DNA from: JBFJVD01 sp041624375
Lineage (GTDB): Bacteria > Chloroflexota > Anaerolineae > Anaerolineales > E44-bin32
DNA: 8,508 nucleotides
NCBI GenBank assembly: GCA_041624375.1
Contig: JBFJVD010000129.1
Location: 1 to 8,508 of the forward strand
Reading direction: 5' to 3'
Below the pieces are notes generated by a model. That model searched no databases. It saw only the letters and a program-made list of their open reading frames with translations, and was not told the origin of the DNA. A program made the position numbers and the translations under genes. Shown here piece after piece: positions 1 through 7,591 of this stretch. How positions within the stretch are numbered: the stretch's first letter is position 1; every line of letters begins with the position of its first letter.

Positions 1-1466
1 CCCTCGAAGAGCCCGATCGGTATGGACGGATTGAGACCCCATCCAGCCGCAGTCAAGTCGGTGGCGACAAGCAGTGCGAGGCCAACCTGCCAGGCCGGTG
101 TCAGGGACTCAGGTCGCCTGAGGCTCGCTGCGCCGATGACAAGCATCCCCGCGCTGAGCCAGATAAACGCCGGGAGAAATGACGACTCGATATTGCGCAG
201 CAGCCAAGCGGCCAAAACCGCCGCCAACCCGATGGCAAATGCGCCAGCCGTCCCGAGCCGCACCCAGTACACCCCTCTCGCCTGAGGCGCACGCCAGACA
301 TCGGCGCCCATTCCCGCAAGCAGCGAGAGACTTGCTACCAGAAGCAGGTTCCATCTCGTCGGCGCCTGAAACATGTCGAAGCCTGGTACGCGGGCGTAGA
401 GGAATGGAAAGACAGGCGTATTCGAGCCAAGCGCCAAGACAAGCGAGCCGATCGCCGTCGCCGTCAGCAGTCGCGCAAGCGAGGCGGAATCGGTGTTCCC
501 CGCAAACCTGCGCCGCAGCGCGACCAGGGCTAGCACAAACGGGAAGAGGCCGACATAGACCGCATCTTCCCAGAAGTTGCCGAAGCCCCAGTACTCGCCG
601 TATGCCGGGTTTCCAAAGAGATTGGGCAGGAGCAAACCGGTCAGCCGCCAGGGCCAGAAGGAGTAGGTGAATGCGAGCTGATCAGCTACGGCGCCGGCTC
701 GGGAAGAGTTGAGCAAGTACTCCCCTGTCGGCGCCAACTGGATCGCCGCCAGAGCAAGAGCAAAAGAAACAGCAAGCGCAACTGTAGCCAGCCAGCGTCC
801 CAGGCCAGCCCATCCTCGCAGTCGAAATCCCCTCCAGCTGCCCCAGATCACGGCCAGGACCAGCGTGTAGGCCGTTGTCTGCGCGTGTCCGCTCAGCAAC
901 TGAAGGGCGGCGAAAACAGCGAGAGCGGCGCCTGCCCGAATGATCTGTCGATGGATGCCTCCTGCGCTTTCTGTCGCCAGCCGATCGCTGGCAGCCAGAA
1001 TCCAAGGAAGCCAGGCTGCGGCTGCGTTGATGCTCAGGAAGCCGGCTCGCGCCACAAGGTATCCGGACATGCCGTAGGCAAGGCCGGCGACAGTCTGACC
1101 AAACCAACCGATTTCCAGCCGGCGCGTCAGGTAGGCCATGCCGAGGGCGCTCCAGATCAGGTGCAGGGCCACCAGCAGGGTCTGCCCCCATGCCGACCCG
1201 GTAATCAGCAGGATCCAGTTCGGTGGATAGAAGAAGGCCGACTGATAATTCGCAAGGAGCGGGGCCCCCATCCCAAGCAGCGGGTTCCAGAGCGGAAGGA
1301 AACCTGCTCGAAGCTGAGACATCCCCAGCTCACGCCATGGCGCGAATTGCAGCAGCGGCGTTCCCCAAAATAGGGCCCGACCCGCGAAAAGCATCGGACC
1401 GAAGAGCACCGCCGGCCCGAGTACGAAGATAAGGATCTGCAACCAGCGCTTACGGCGGTCCGGCAT
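1..1466 (-). CDS. YfhO-like polytopic membrane protein (B'), C-terminus outside window
   Basis: Fourth gene of the minus-strand operon. The reading frame is open from the ATG at 1466 to the window edge (488 codons); YfhO-like proteins usually run about 700-850 residues, so the C-terminal third is missing from view. The translation shows an N-terminal membrane helix (about 9-29), then a first external loop with LPLWNP (57-62), G-x-P (67-69) and a Q-S-A-F-F-Y-P-P-N block (75-83), all hallmarks of the YfhO family. W-L-P-W-I and an N-L-F-G block at 282-285 followed by E300 and Y-V-G (304-306) also fit. Many hydrophobic segments follow. B. subtilis YfhO is a GT-C-type enzyme moving a sugar from undecaprenyl phosphate to an external polymer; that role here is inference. 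The ATG overlaps the preceding gene's end by 17 bases and has no clear ribosome-binding site, suggesting reinitiation. Where relative B (3054-5216) has Asp42 in the first loop, this protein appears to have Thr36. Confidence 0.85.
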   Translation of the reverse strand, partial: MPDRRKRWLQILIFVLGPAVLFGPMLFAGRALFWGTPLLQFAPWRELGMSQLRAGFLPLWNPLLGMGAPLLANYQSAFFYPPNWILLITGSAWGQTLLVALHLIWSALGMAYLTRRLEIGWFGQTVAGLAYGMSGYLVARAGFLSINAAAAWLPWILAASDRLATESAGGIHRQIIRAGAALAVFAALQLLSGHAQTTAYTLVLAVIWGSWRGFRLRGWAGLGRWLATVALAVSFALALAAIQLAPTGEYLLNSSRAGAVADQLAFTYSFWPWRLTGLLLPNLFGNPAYGEYWGFGNFWEDAVYVGLFPFVLALVALRRRFAGNTDSASLARLLTATAIGSLVLALGSNTPVFPFLYARVPGFDMFQAPTRWNLLLVASLSLLAGMGADVWRAPQARGVYWVRLGTAGAFAIGLAAVLAAWLLRNIESSFLPAFIWLSAGMLVIGAASLRRPESLTPAWQVGLALLVATDLTAAGWGLNPSIPIGLFE

Positions 1467-3057
1467 AGCTTGCCAGCCTGGGCTCAAGGACGCGAAAGAT
1501 CGAGTACCCTTCCTCCTGATGGAGGCGAATCAAGAAATCCGCTCCGGCCGGATCCCAACTGCCGAGACGCTGCTCGCTCGGACCATAAAAGACGAACTCT
1601 ACGCCGGCCTCCTGCAGGAAGTCTCGACGAAGCGAGTCCGGGGATTGGGCATCGAAGAAGGCTTCAATTTCCTTCTGCAGGGCGGCCAGATTCACGCTTT
1701 CCGGGCCATGGCCAACCACGACCCGCTGGGGCGACCATGCGGGCAAGGCGTTGCCTGTCTGGAAGCTGGCCAGGACAACTGCATCGAAAGCAGCAACGTC
1801 CTGCAGGACCTGAAATGCACGCACTTCTGCCTCAGGCCGAAAGATCGGCTCGCTCGGCTGCGTGGCTGAACGTAACCCGCCGGCAACCAGGAGCAGGGCA
1901 CTCGGAATCGACATGACAAGAATCAGTCCACCAAGCCAGCGTGCGCGGCCTGGGCTTCTGATGCGCTGCAGCCCAAGCGCGGCGAGAAGAACCCAGGCGA
2001 TCCAGACCCCCTCCGGCAAGCGCCGCTGCAGATTGTGGGGCGCGTAGGCCAGGAACGGAAGCAGGACCACCCAGATTAAAGGGAGGAGATTGGCGCCATG
2101 CCTTTCCTCTCGGAACAGCGTCTGCGCGCCGACCACTGCGGGAAGGAGCATGAGCGCATAGGACAGCACGTAATGCAGGGGGTGTGGCGAGAGAATCCGG
2201 TTCTGCTCCGTCCATAAACTGACGAATGGATCCCGCGATGAGAGATAGACGTAGTAGGCCAGTGAAGGGACGACCATTGCCAGGATCGGGCCAAGCCCCC
2301 AAAGACGGTCTGCCAGCGGCTGAAGCTGAAACGGCCGTGTCCGACGCAAGAGCGCTACCCCCTCGACCGACAACAGGATGAACAACCCCGTGGCTCCCGT
2401 GAGCGGCTGAAAGAATATGGCTCCCAGCAGCAGGAACGCCGTTCTCCATGCATTTCCCGACTGATCCGGCGGTTGGAAGTGATTGGTGAATGCAAGCAGC
2501 AGCAGGGCTCGCGCGGCCGCCAGATGTGGCAACCCGAAAATCTCCAGGAATCCAAAGCTCTCCGGCGAGTAGAACTCCAAGGGCAACGACCCCAGCCAGT
2601 CTGTACGGCCCGCAAGAACAAGCACCCAACCAAGTCCGCCGCCAGCAGTCGACAGAATAACACACCAGCGCCGCCAGCTCAGGTCATCGAGGAACAATCC
2701 TGTGAATCGCAGGATGGCGTAGACAAGCAAAAGAATGGAGGCCGATCGGAAGAGGTGGAATAGAGCCACCAGCTGCTCATGAAGACCCGGCCCTGCGGCT
2801 ACCTTTCCCAGGAGCAGATAGGGAAGGAACGCCAGCATACCGGCCTGAGGCGCGGCGGAGTAAGGTGTGCGGAAAAGCCACTCCCCCTCAGCGCCGCGAA
2901 GCATCTTGGCGATGTAGGAATTTCCATCCTCAACGCCGAAGACGAAGCCCGTAAAGACCCAGCCCTCCCGAGCGGCCTGGTAGCCGACGAGGTACGGCAA
3001 AGAGGTCATCCCGATGAGAATCAGCGCGTAGACTGTCGCCCAACGTCGCGAGATCAC
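1450..3057 (-). CDS. GT-C-like multi-spanning membrane protein with C-terminal external domain (A')
   Basis: Third gene of the operon, 535 residues from the preferred GTG at 3057. That start overlaps the upstream stop as GTGA and has GGAGG 8 bases before it. An upstream in-frame GTG at 3075 (541 residues) lacks such a site. The protein has an N-terminal helix, then FTGF and D44-G-x-S-Y-x-A-K-M in the first external loop, F-H-x-x-R (100-104), G-G-L-G-W (140-144), P-E-S (165-167) with H178, and about ten further hydrophobic helices. A soluble C-terminal tail carries G-H-G-P-E-S (449-454) and Y-G-P-S-E-Q-R-L-G (491-499). All these motifs recur in the first operon gene, so the two are paralogues. 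An acidic residue in the first external loop is where GT-C glycosyltransferases keep their catalytic base, so D44 is a candidate. A glycosyltransferase role using a polyprenyl-phosphate sugar is inferred; sugar and acceptor are unknown. It could instead be a non-catalytic membrane partner. Confidence 0.82.
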   Translation of the reverse strand: MISRRWATVYALILIGMTSLPYLVGYQAAREGWVFTGFVFGVEDGNSYIAKMLRGAEGEWLFRTPYSAAPQAGMLAFLPYLLLGKVAAGPGLHEQLVALFHLFRSASILLLVYAILRFTGLFLDDLSWRRWCVILSTAGGGLGWVLVLAGRTDWLGSLPLEFYSPESFGFLEIFGLPHLAAARALLLLAFTNHFQPPDQSGNAWRTAFLLLGAIFFQPLTGATGLFILLSVEGVALLRRTRPFQLQPLADRLWGLGPILAMVVPSLAYYVYLSSRDPFVSLWTEQNRILSPHPLHYVLSYALMLLPAVVGAQTLFREERHGANLLPLIWVVLLPFLAYAPHNLQRRLPEGVWIAWVLLAALGLQRIRSPGRARWLGGLILVMSIPSALLLVAGGLRSATQPSEPIFRPEAEVRAFQVLQDVAAFDAVVLASFQTGNALPAWSPQRVVVGHGPESVNLAALQKEIEAFFDAQSPDSLRRDFLQEAGVEFVFYGPSEQRLGSWDPAGADFLIRLHQEEGYSIFRVLEPRLASYAGPP

Positions 3058-5216
3058 CTCCGGTGCCTCCACCACATCAGCGCAAGCGCAATCGCAGCAA
3101 AGGCGAACAGCCCGGTACCCAGGAGAATGCTCCGCGGCCTGAATGCAAAGATGACGGTATGTTCACCGGGAGGAAGTTCGACCGAACGCAGCAACCCGTA
3201 GGCTCTGTGGATTGGAAGGATTTCCCCGTCCGACTCTGCACGCCAGCCCGGGTATTGGACCTCGCTCAGGACCAGCCTCCCAGGGCCACGTGCACGGAGC
3301 TGAATCCGGTTCGGGGTCCAGGCCAGGTCCTCGACCGAACGCCAAGCAGATGGATCTCCATTTCCCGGATCCTCAACCCATGCGCGGGGGCGTGCGGCGG
3401 CAATCGCGTAGAGATGGCCGTTTTGCGTGGGGATTGCCTGATGCGCCCCCGCAATCTCGAGCGGATAGGCCGATATGACGAAGGCTACATTCAAGAGACC
3501 CAGGCGCTGCGGATCGAGGTCGGCCCCCCATGGAACCAGCGGATCGCCCGTCGGAAACGGCGGGAGCGTGACACTATATCCATCCGGCGCAAAGCCGGTG
3601 GCCGCTGCCATGTAGCCCCACATGGAGCTGAGCTGCAGCGGGTTTACGCCGTCAACCAGCTCCAGCCTGGAGCGAGCTGCGAGATCTTGCGGGATGGCAT
3701 AGGACGGCGAGAACACCCGGTATCGATCGATGGCCGGTCTGCTCCCCGCTTCAGCGGCAGCCGCCTGGATGACCGCGGCCACGCCAGACTCAGCATCGGT
3801 TTCCGGCCATGCCCGAGCTTCGAGTGCCTGCGAGGCAAACCAAGCAAGGTCGAACACGAGCAGTAGCGGCAGGATCTGGAAGGCCCAGCCTGGTTTCTCG
3901 GCCCTGAGCATGAGCGAGATGAAGCCTGCAGTAGATACCGCGACCAACGCCGGAACCAAGGAAGAGAAACCCCGGGTGACCATCCAAACGCCCACGCCCA
4001 TAAAGAGAAAGCCACTGGCTATCGCAGCAGTCGCCAGGCGCGCCAGCCGCCGCGCGCCCGGTGCCAGACCGGACTCGAGCGCTTCAGCCCCGCAACCCGC
4101 CAGGACAGAGGCGGCAAAGGCGGAGAAAAATAGCAGGCGTGGCGGAACGCGCAGCCAGCCGATCCCCGGGAATGCGGAGAGGAGCTCGCGCGCGAAGGGG
4201 AGCGAGTCGCCAAGGGCGAGCAGCCATCCCGCGACAAGTACAGCCAGCCAGAAACCGGCGTTCTGGAGCCGCACCGTCGGCGCCAGCGAAAGAAGAAGTA
4301 TGGTGGCTGCGCCTACGTATGTTGTCCATTCGGGCCAGCCAATTGGATCGGCGATGAACAGGCCAAGCAGCCGTTCCGTTGGAAGTGAGAAGACGAGGCT
4401 TTCATTTGCGGTCAGGGTGGCCCGCGTCGTCAGCGGCACGAATTCCAGGAGGGGAAGAGCCAGCGCCGCAGCCAGGCCCGACCCGACCAGCAGTCCGGCC
4501 AGACCGGCATGCAACAGGGGCCGGGCTTGGCCTGCCAGGTTGTGTCGATTCCGGAACAGGTGATTTCCCAGATAGGCCACAACGAGAAGAAACGCGGGCG
4601 GTGCCCACCGCGGATCGATCAAGAAGGTGACTCCGAGCAAGCCGCCCACGATCGCGCTCCGAGCCGGTAGCTGCCGGCTTCGGTGGTTGAGCGCGCGGCC
4701 AGCCAGTTCGGCGGAGAGCAGGAGCCACGGCATCCAGGCGATTGCACAGACAAGCGTGAGATGGCCGAGCCCAATCTGCCCGATCAGCTTCGGAGTCCCC
4801 GAAAAAGCAAGTCCAGCAACCGTCGCTGGTCCTGGCCCGAGACCGACGGCCCGCGCAAATCCCCACATGCCGACCCCGGCCCAGACAAGGTGGGCGAACA
4901 AGAGCAGGTTCACCATCAGCGAGGTGGGGCTCATGGCCAGCAGCCAGAGCGGCGGATACCAGACACCCGCAAGAGGATCCGCCAGGAACGGAGTGCCGGC
5001 CAAAATCTGGCTGTTCCAAAGTGGAAGCTGGCCGAACTCTATCAATGACCGGCGCAGGTAGAGCGCGTTGGGGAGGTGGGCGATTCGAAGATCAGAGAAC
5101 TCACCGCCGACCCAATAGGGCAGCTCGAGTGGCGTGAAAGCGAGCGGGGAAAGCCAGAGCAGCGCAGCTACCGCAAAGACGAAGCCGGCCCGGCGGAAGG
5201 TCGTCACGTGACCCAT
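3054..5216 (-). CDS. YfhO-like polytopic membrane protein (B), complete
   Basis: Second gene of the operon, 720 residues, the usual size for YfhO-like proteins. An N-terminal helix (about 10-29) is followed by an external loop with S-D-L (Asp42), LPLWN (64-68), G-x-P (74-76) and Y-P-P (87-89). Further YfhO-type landmarks are A-W-M-P-W in an early helix and P-E-W-T-T-Y-V-G around Glu296. About a dozen hydrophobic segments occupy the first two thirds. The last third is a largely soluble, probably extracytoplasmic domain ending in P-G-W-R-A (656-660), an E-L-P-P-G-E-H-T-V stretch (680-688) and a final helix (about 697-716), the typical YfhO C-terminus. The family transfers sugars from undecaprenyl-phosphate carriers outside the membrane, as shown for lipoteichoic acid in Bacillus; the substrate here is unknown. 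Its ATG shares one base with the preceding stop (TAATG), and no strong ribosome-binding site is visible, so translation is probably coupled. Confidence 0.88.
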   Translation of the reverse strand: MGHVTTFRRAGFVFAVAALLWLSPLAFTPLELPYWVGGEFSDLRIAHLPNALYLRRSLIEFGQLPLWNSQILAGTPFLADPLAGVWYPPLWLLAMSPTSLMVNLLLFAHLVWAGVGMWGFARAVGLGPGPATVAGLAFSGTPKLIGQIGLGHLTLVCAIAWMPWLLLSAELAGRALNHRSRQLPARSAIVGGLLGVTFLIDPRWAPPAFLLVVAYLGNHLFRNRHNLAGQARPLLHAGLAGLLVGSGLAAALALPLLEFVPLTTRATLTANESLVFSLPTERLLGLFIADPIGWPEWTTYVGAATILLLSLAPTVRLQNAGFWLAVLVAGWLLALGDSLPFARELLSAFPGIGWLRVPPRLLFFSAFAASVLAGCGAEALESGLAPGARRLARLATAAIASGFLFMGVGVWMVTRGFSSLVPALVAVSTAGFISLMLRAEKPGWAFQILPLLLVFDLAWFASQALEARAWPETDAESGVAAVIQAAAAEAGSRPAIDRYRVFSPSYAIPQDLAARSRLELVDGVNPLQLSSMWGYMAAATGFAPDGYSVTLPPFPTGDPLVPWGADLDPQRLGLLNVAFVISAYPLEIAGAHQAIPTQNGHLYAIAAARPRAWVEDPGNGDPSAWRSVEDLAWTPNRIQLRARGPGRLVLSEVQYPGWRAESDGEILPIHRAYGLLRSVELPPGEHTVIFAFRPRSILLGTGLFAFAAIALALMWWRHRR
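3066..3070 (-). promoter_or_regulatory. Shine-Dalgarno deciding the start of the third operon gene
   Basis: The minus strand reads GGAGG here, 8 bases before the GTG at 3057. It lies inside the last codons of the upstream gene, whose TGA at 3054-3056 overlaps that GTG as GTGA. This favours 3057 over the GTG codons at 3075 and 3072, which have no such motif at suitable spacing. Confidence 0.6.
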
Positions 5217-6784
5217 TATGGGTTCGGCAGCTGGAAAATCTGCACGTCACCCATGCGGACGACCGGCTCGAAGCCTTCCAGCCAGGATGGCGCACCCAAT
5301 TCCTTCTCTTGCGGCCCAAAGATGGCGTAGACCGGGGTCATGCCCTCGGCCTGTCCCGCGAGCGGCTCCAAGCCGACCCCAGCTTCGTACAGCGCTTCGA
5401 TCGCTTCACGTGCTTCGCCGGCGTTCGGGGTCTCGAATGGATGCCCATAGATGACGCGGACATCGGCAAAGGCCGGCAAACGGTTTCCGGAGAGCGGAGC
5501 CGCCAGGACCAAGGCACCCGCTGGTGCATGATCGCGGAGCCAATGATAGGCGCGGATCTCGGCTTGTGTGAGGATCAAGAGAGGCTCCCCCCGAGCCACA
5601 CCCGCTATGCCGGCCAGCACCACAAACACGAGCGAGGGAACTGACAGGAGGGTTGTGAGAATCAGACTCCATCGCCAGGGTCGATTCGATCGGAAGCGCG
5701 CCTCCAGATACCACACTGCGAGGGCAACCAGGGGAATGTAGATCCCGATCGAGAAGCGCCGTTGAAGACCGATCGGCGCGTAAAGCAAGAGAAAGGTCGC
5801 CGCTGCCCACACGAGAAGCAGCCTGCCGGAGGGGAGCCGGTGGACCCCCGCCCGCATCGCCGCGAGAATCGCGAGCAGAAGCACAACCCCAAATCCAAGC
5901 AGATAGCTCCACAATGCCGGCGACGGGGTCTGGTTCTGACGCGACCAGATACTGAGAACCGGATGCCCAATTGTGAGCCACAGATCATAGGCAAGCCATG
6001 GACCAGCCCCGATCCCGAGTGCGATCGCGACCTCGAGCTTCTTCCTGAGTATCGGGCGCCCGGCGTCCGGGAATCGGTTCGACCATCGTTGCTCCCAGAG
6101 CAGCCAGATTACCAGAACCGCGCCCTGAGCCAGGATCGTAAATGGCAGCACAATCGCCTGGAGCGCGCCGCAGGCGGTGGCCAGGAGCAGGCGCGGGATC
6201 CGGCCAAAGGGAACTTCGGAGACCAGAAGATGCCCACTGATGAGCAATGCGACGGCCAGGGGGAAGTGGGCGTTGGTATAGGCACTCAAGAACGGGATGG
6301 ACTCCGGGATGTTCAAGTCGCTGGCTACAAGCCCAAACGGAACCCCCACCCAACCCAGGCCTCCAGACAGGATCGTCAGCAGCAGGCCGGCCTGAGCAGC
6401 CCGCGGCGAGGGGAGCCACCGTCGATAGCCTACATAAATCAACGCATACATCAGCGCGGCATTGAGCAGCCTGGCGCCATGAAAGACAGCCAGCAGAGAT
6501 TGTCCGATCCACCGGCTCAGGTGACCAAGGAACAAGTAGTAGCCGAACAGGAAAGCTGGTTGGCCAGGTTGTGGCGTGTAGGGAAGCTGGAAGAGCCAGG
6601 CGCCGTCCGCCCCTTGCCGCATCTTTGCCAGGTAGCTAAACCCGTCCCAGGGATTGATGAGGAACCCTGTGAATTGCTGGTTGGATGGAACACTGCGCTC
6701 GGCAGCTTCGTAGGGGATCGCCAGGAGCAAGAGAGCGAGTGCGATCAGAATCAACGCCGGCGCAAGAGGGCGGATGCGGAGCAT
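5216..6784 (-). CDS. GT-C-like multi-spanning membrane protein with C-terminal external domain (A), first gene of operon
   Basis: Lead gene of the minus-strand operon, 522 residues. A strongly hydrophobic N-terminal helix (about 7-24) precedes FTGF (38-41) and D47-G-x-S-Y-x-A-K-M, then G-A-x-G-x-W-L-F (58-65), F-H-x-x-R (101-105), G-G-L-G-W (141-145), P-E-S (160-162) with H173, and roughly ten more hydrophobic segments. The tail of about 110 residues is soluble, with Y-G-H (446-448) and F-G-P-Q-E-K-E-L-G (489-497). The same motifs in the same order occur in the gene at 1450-3057. Asp47 sits where GT-C glycosyltransferases carry an acidic catalytic residue in the first external loop. I therefore infer a membrane glycosyltransferase or a partner of the YfhO-like proteins; I cannot name a characterised homologue. 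The start is the ATG at 6784, 6 bases after a TACAAT box and without a Shine-Dalgarno, pointing to a leaderless transcript. Confidence 0.85.
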   Translation of the reverse strand: MLRIRPLAPALILIALALLLLAIPYEAAERSVPSNQQFTGFLINPWDGFSYLAKMRQGADGAWLFQLPYTPQPGQPAFLFGYYLFLGHLSRWIGQSLLAVFHGARLLNAALMYALIYVGYRRWLPSPRAAQAGLLLTILSGGLGWVGVPFGLVASDLNIPESIPFLSAYTNAHFPLAVALLISGHLLVSEVPFGRIPRLLLATACGALQAIVLPFTILAQGAVLVIWLLWEQRWSNRFPDAGRPILRKKLEVAIALGIGAGPWLAYDLWLTIGHPVLSIWSRQNQTPSPALWSYLLGFGVVLLLAILAAMRAGVHRLPSGRLLLVWAAATFLLLYAPIGLQRRFSIGIYIPLVALAVWYLEARFRSNRPWRWSLILTTLLSVPSLVFVVLAGIAGVARGEPLLILTQAEIRAYHWLRDHAPAGALVLAAPLSGNRLPAFADVRVIYGHPFETPNAGEAREAIEALYEAGVGLEPLAGQAEGMTPVYAIFGPQEKELGAPSWLEGFEPVVRMGDVQIFQLPNP

Positions 6785-6819
6785 GCCGAGATTGTACGCT
6801 CGCGAGTGTGGCCTCGCCA
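6785..6819 (-). promoter_or_regulatory. Predicted leaderless promoter for the membrane-protein operon
   Basis: On the minus strand TACAAT occupies 6791-6796 and a weak -35 candidate TGGCGA (3 of 6 consensus bases) lies at 6814-6819, giving a 17-bp spacer. Only 6 bases separate TACAAT from the ATG, so the expected transcription start falls on or next to the A of the ATG. No purine-rich ribosome-binding site is present. The palindrome CTCGCGAG (6799-6806) lies within the spacer and could be an operator, which is speculative. Confidence 0.5.
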
Positions 6820-6845
6820 GCGAAGCTAATCCTACCTTCGGCCGC

Positions 6846-6883
6846 TTGCACAGGCTGGCCGAGGATGGCTATAATCTGCGCGC
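6846..6883 (+). promoter_or_regulatory. Predicted near-leaderless promoter for the zinc-ribbon/NACHT genes
   Basis: A perfect TATAAT lies at 6870-6875 with a partial -35 match TTGCAC at 6846-6851 (18-bp spacer). The ATG at 6884 comes 8 bases after the box, leaving room for an untranslated leader of at most a few bases, and no Shine-Dalgarno is visible. The two -35 candidates of the divergent promoters are 26 bp apart, so one regulator bound between them could influence both units. Confidence 0.6.
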
Positions 6884-7585
6884 ATGAGCCGGGTCTCGAG
6901 CCTCTTCCGCTTGCAGGAGTTGGACACCGAACTGGCTCGAGTCGATGAACGTCTTCAGAAGATCCAGGCGGCGCTCGCCGACTCGGCCGAAGTTCGTCAG
7001 GCGCGATCAGCGCTCGAGAGAGCCGAAGCGAGCTTCATGGAAGCTCGCGCGACCTCCATGAGCGCGGAGGGTGAAGTCTCGGTTCAGCGCGAGAAGATCG
7101 ACCAAAACCAGCAGAAGCTCTATGGGGGGGCGGTGACCAACCCCAAGGAGCTTCAGGATCTGCAGATGGAGGATCAGGCGCTCCATCGGCATCTGGAGAC
7201 ACTTGAAGACCGCTACCTTGAGGCTTTGCTGGCTGCGGAAGAGGCGGAAGAGACTGAGCAGGCTGCCCGGGACAACCTGCTCGGCGTGGAGGCCGCCCAG
7301 GCGGCACAACGTGAAGCGCTGGTGGCTGAACGCGACGAGCTGACCTCGACGCGCGAGAAGCTGCTGGCCGAACGAGAGGCGGCGGCGGCGAATGTCTCGC
7401 CGGAGGACCAAGCTCACTATGACGCACTCCGGAATCGCCTCGCCGGCCTGGCGGTCGTGCTCATGTCGGATGGAAGCTGCTCGGCCTGCGGTCTGACCCT
7501 GCCGGCCTCTATTCGACCAAGCGTCCGGAGCGGCAACGAGCCAGTCCACTGCTCGCAGTGCGGCCGGATTCTGTACGGAGGCTGA
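6884..7585 (+). CDS. Coiled-coil protein with C-terminal C4-type zinc ribbon (DUF164/zf-RING_7 family)
   Basis: A cytosolic protein of 233 residues, the usual family size. Residues 1 to about 175 are charged, Glu/Ala/Leu-rich heptad-like helix forming a long coiled coil. It is interrupted by the family's diagnostic K-L-Y-G-G-A-V-T-N-P-K-E-L segment (78-90). The C-terminus is a zinc ribbon with cysteines 199, 202, 223 and 226 (C-S-A-C ... C-S-Q-C-G-R), ending I-L-Y-G-G. Relatives include Helicobacter HP0958 (FlgZ), which binds RpoN and flagellin mRNA, and chlamydial CdsZ; in most bacteria the role is unknown, with nucleic-acid or protein scaffolding suggested. The ATG at 6884 gives the expected family N-terminus (M-S-R-V-S-S-L-F-R-L-Q-E-L-D). 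A run of seven G at 7124-7130 encodes part of the conserved segment without breaking the frame. Only 6 bases separate it from the NACHT gene, so the two are probably co-expressed. Confidence 0.93.
   Translation: MSRVSSLFRLQELDTELARVDERLQKIQAALADSAEVRQARSALERAEASFMEARATSMSAEGEVSVQREKIDQNQQKLYGGAVTNPKELQDLQMEDQALHRHLETLEDRYLEALLAAEEAEETEQAARDNLLGVEAAQAAQREALVAERDELTSTREKLLAEREAAAANVSPEDQAHYDALRNRLAGLAVVLMSDGSCSACGLTLPASIRPSVRSGNEPVHCSQCGRILYGG
7577..7581 (+). promoter_or_regulatory. Shine-Dalgarno for the NACHT gene
   Basis: GGAGG lies 10 bases before the GTG at 7592 and inside the last codons of the zinc-ribbon gene. It supports the GTG start over the in-frame ATG at 7619, which has no comparable site, and implies translation linked to the upstream gene. 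Confidence 0.55.
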
Positions 7586-7591
7586 GAAGCC

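Noticed and set aside
1832..2665. Minus-strand open frame (277 codons) in another frame of the third membrane-protein gene
   Set aside because: It overlaps the motif-bearing paralogue frame throughout and has no paralogue-like motifs or domain signature of its own.
3730..4563. Plus-strand open frame (277 codons) opposite the second membrane-protein gene
   Set aside because: Low-complexity A/S/R/P-rich translation antisense to a complete YfhO-like gene.
6799..6819. CTCGCGAG palindrome and TGGC/GCCA inverted repeat as a defined operator
   Set aside because: Each is very short and easily expected by chance in GC-rich DNA; noted only as a possible site in the promoter entry.
5762..6829. Long plus-strand open frame (355 codons) opposite the first membrane-protein gene
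   Set aside because: It lies wholly antisense to a well-supported membrane protein and its translation is rich in R, Q, E and P with no recognisable domain, as expected for a shadow frame in GC-rich DNA. It also runs over the operon's promoter.
7124..7130. Run of seven G as a possible programmed frameshift or sequencing error
   Set aside because: The frame continues correctly through the conserved K-L-Y-G-G-A-V-T-N-P-K-E-L segment to the zinc ribbon, so nothing suggests slippage.
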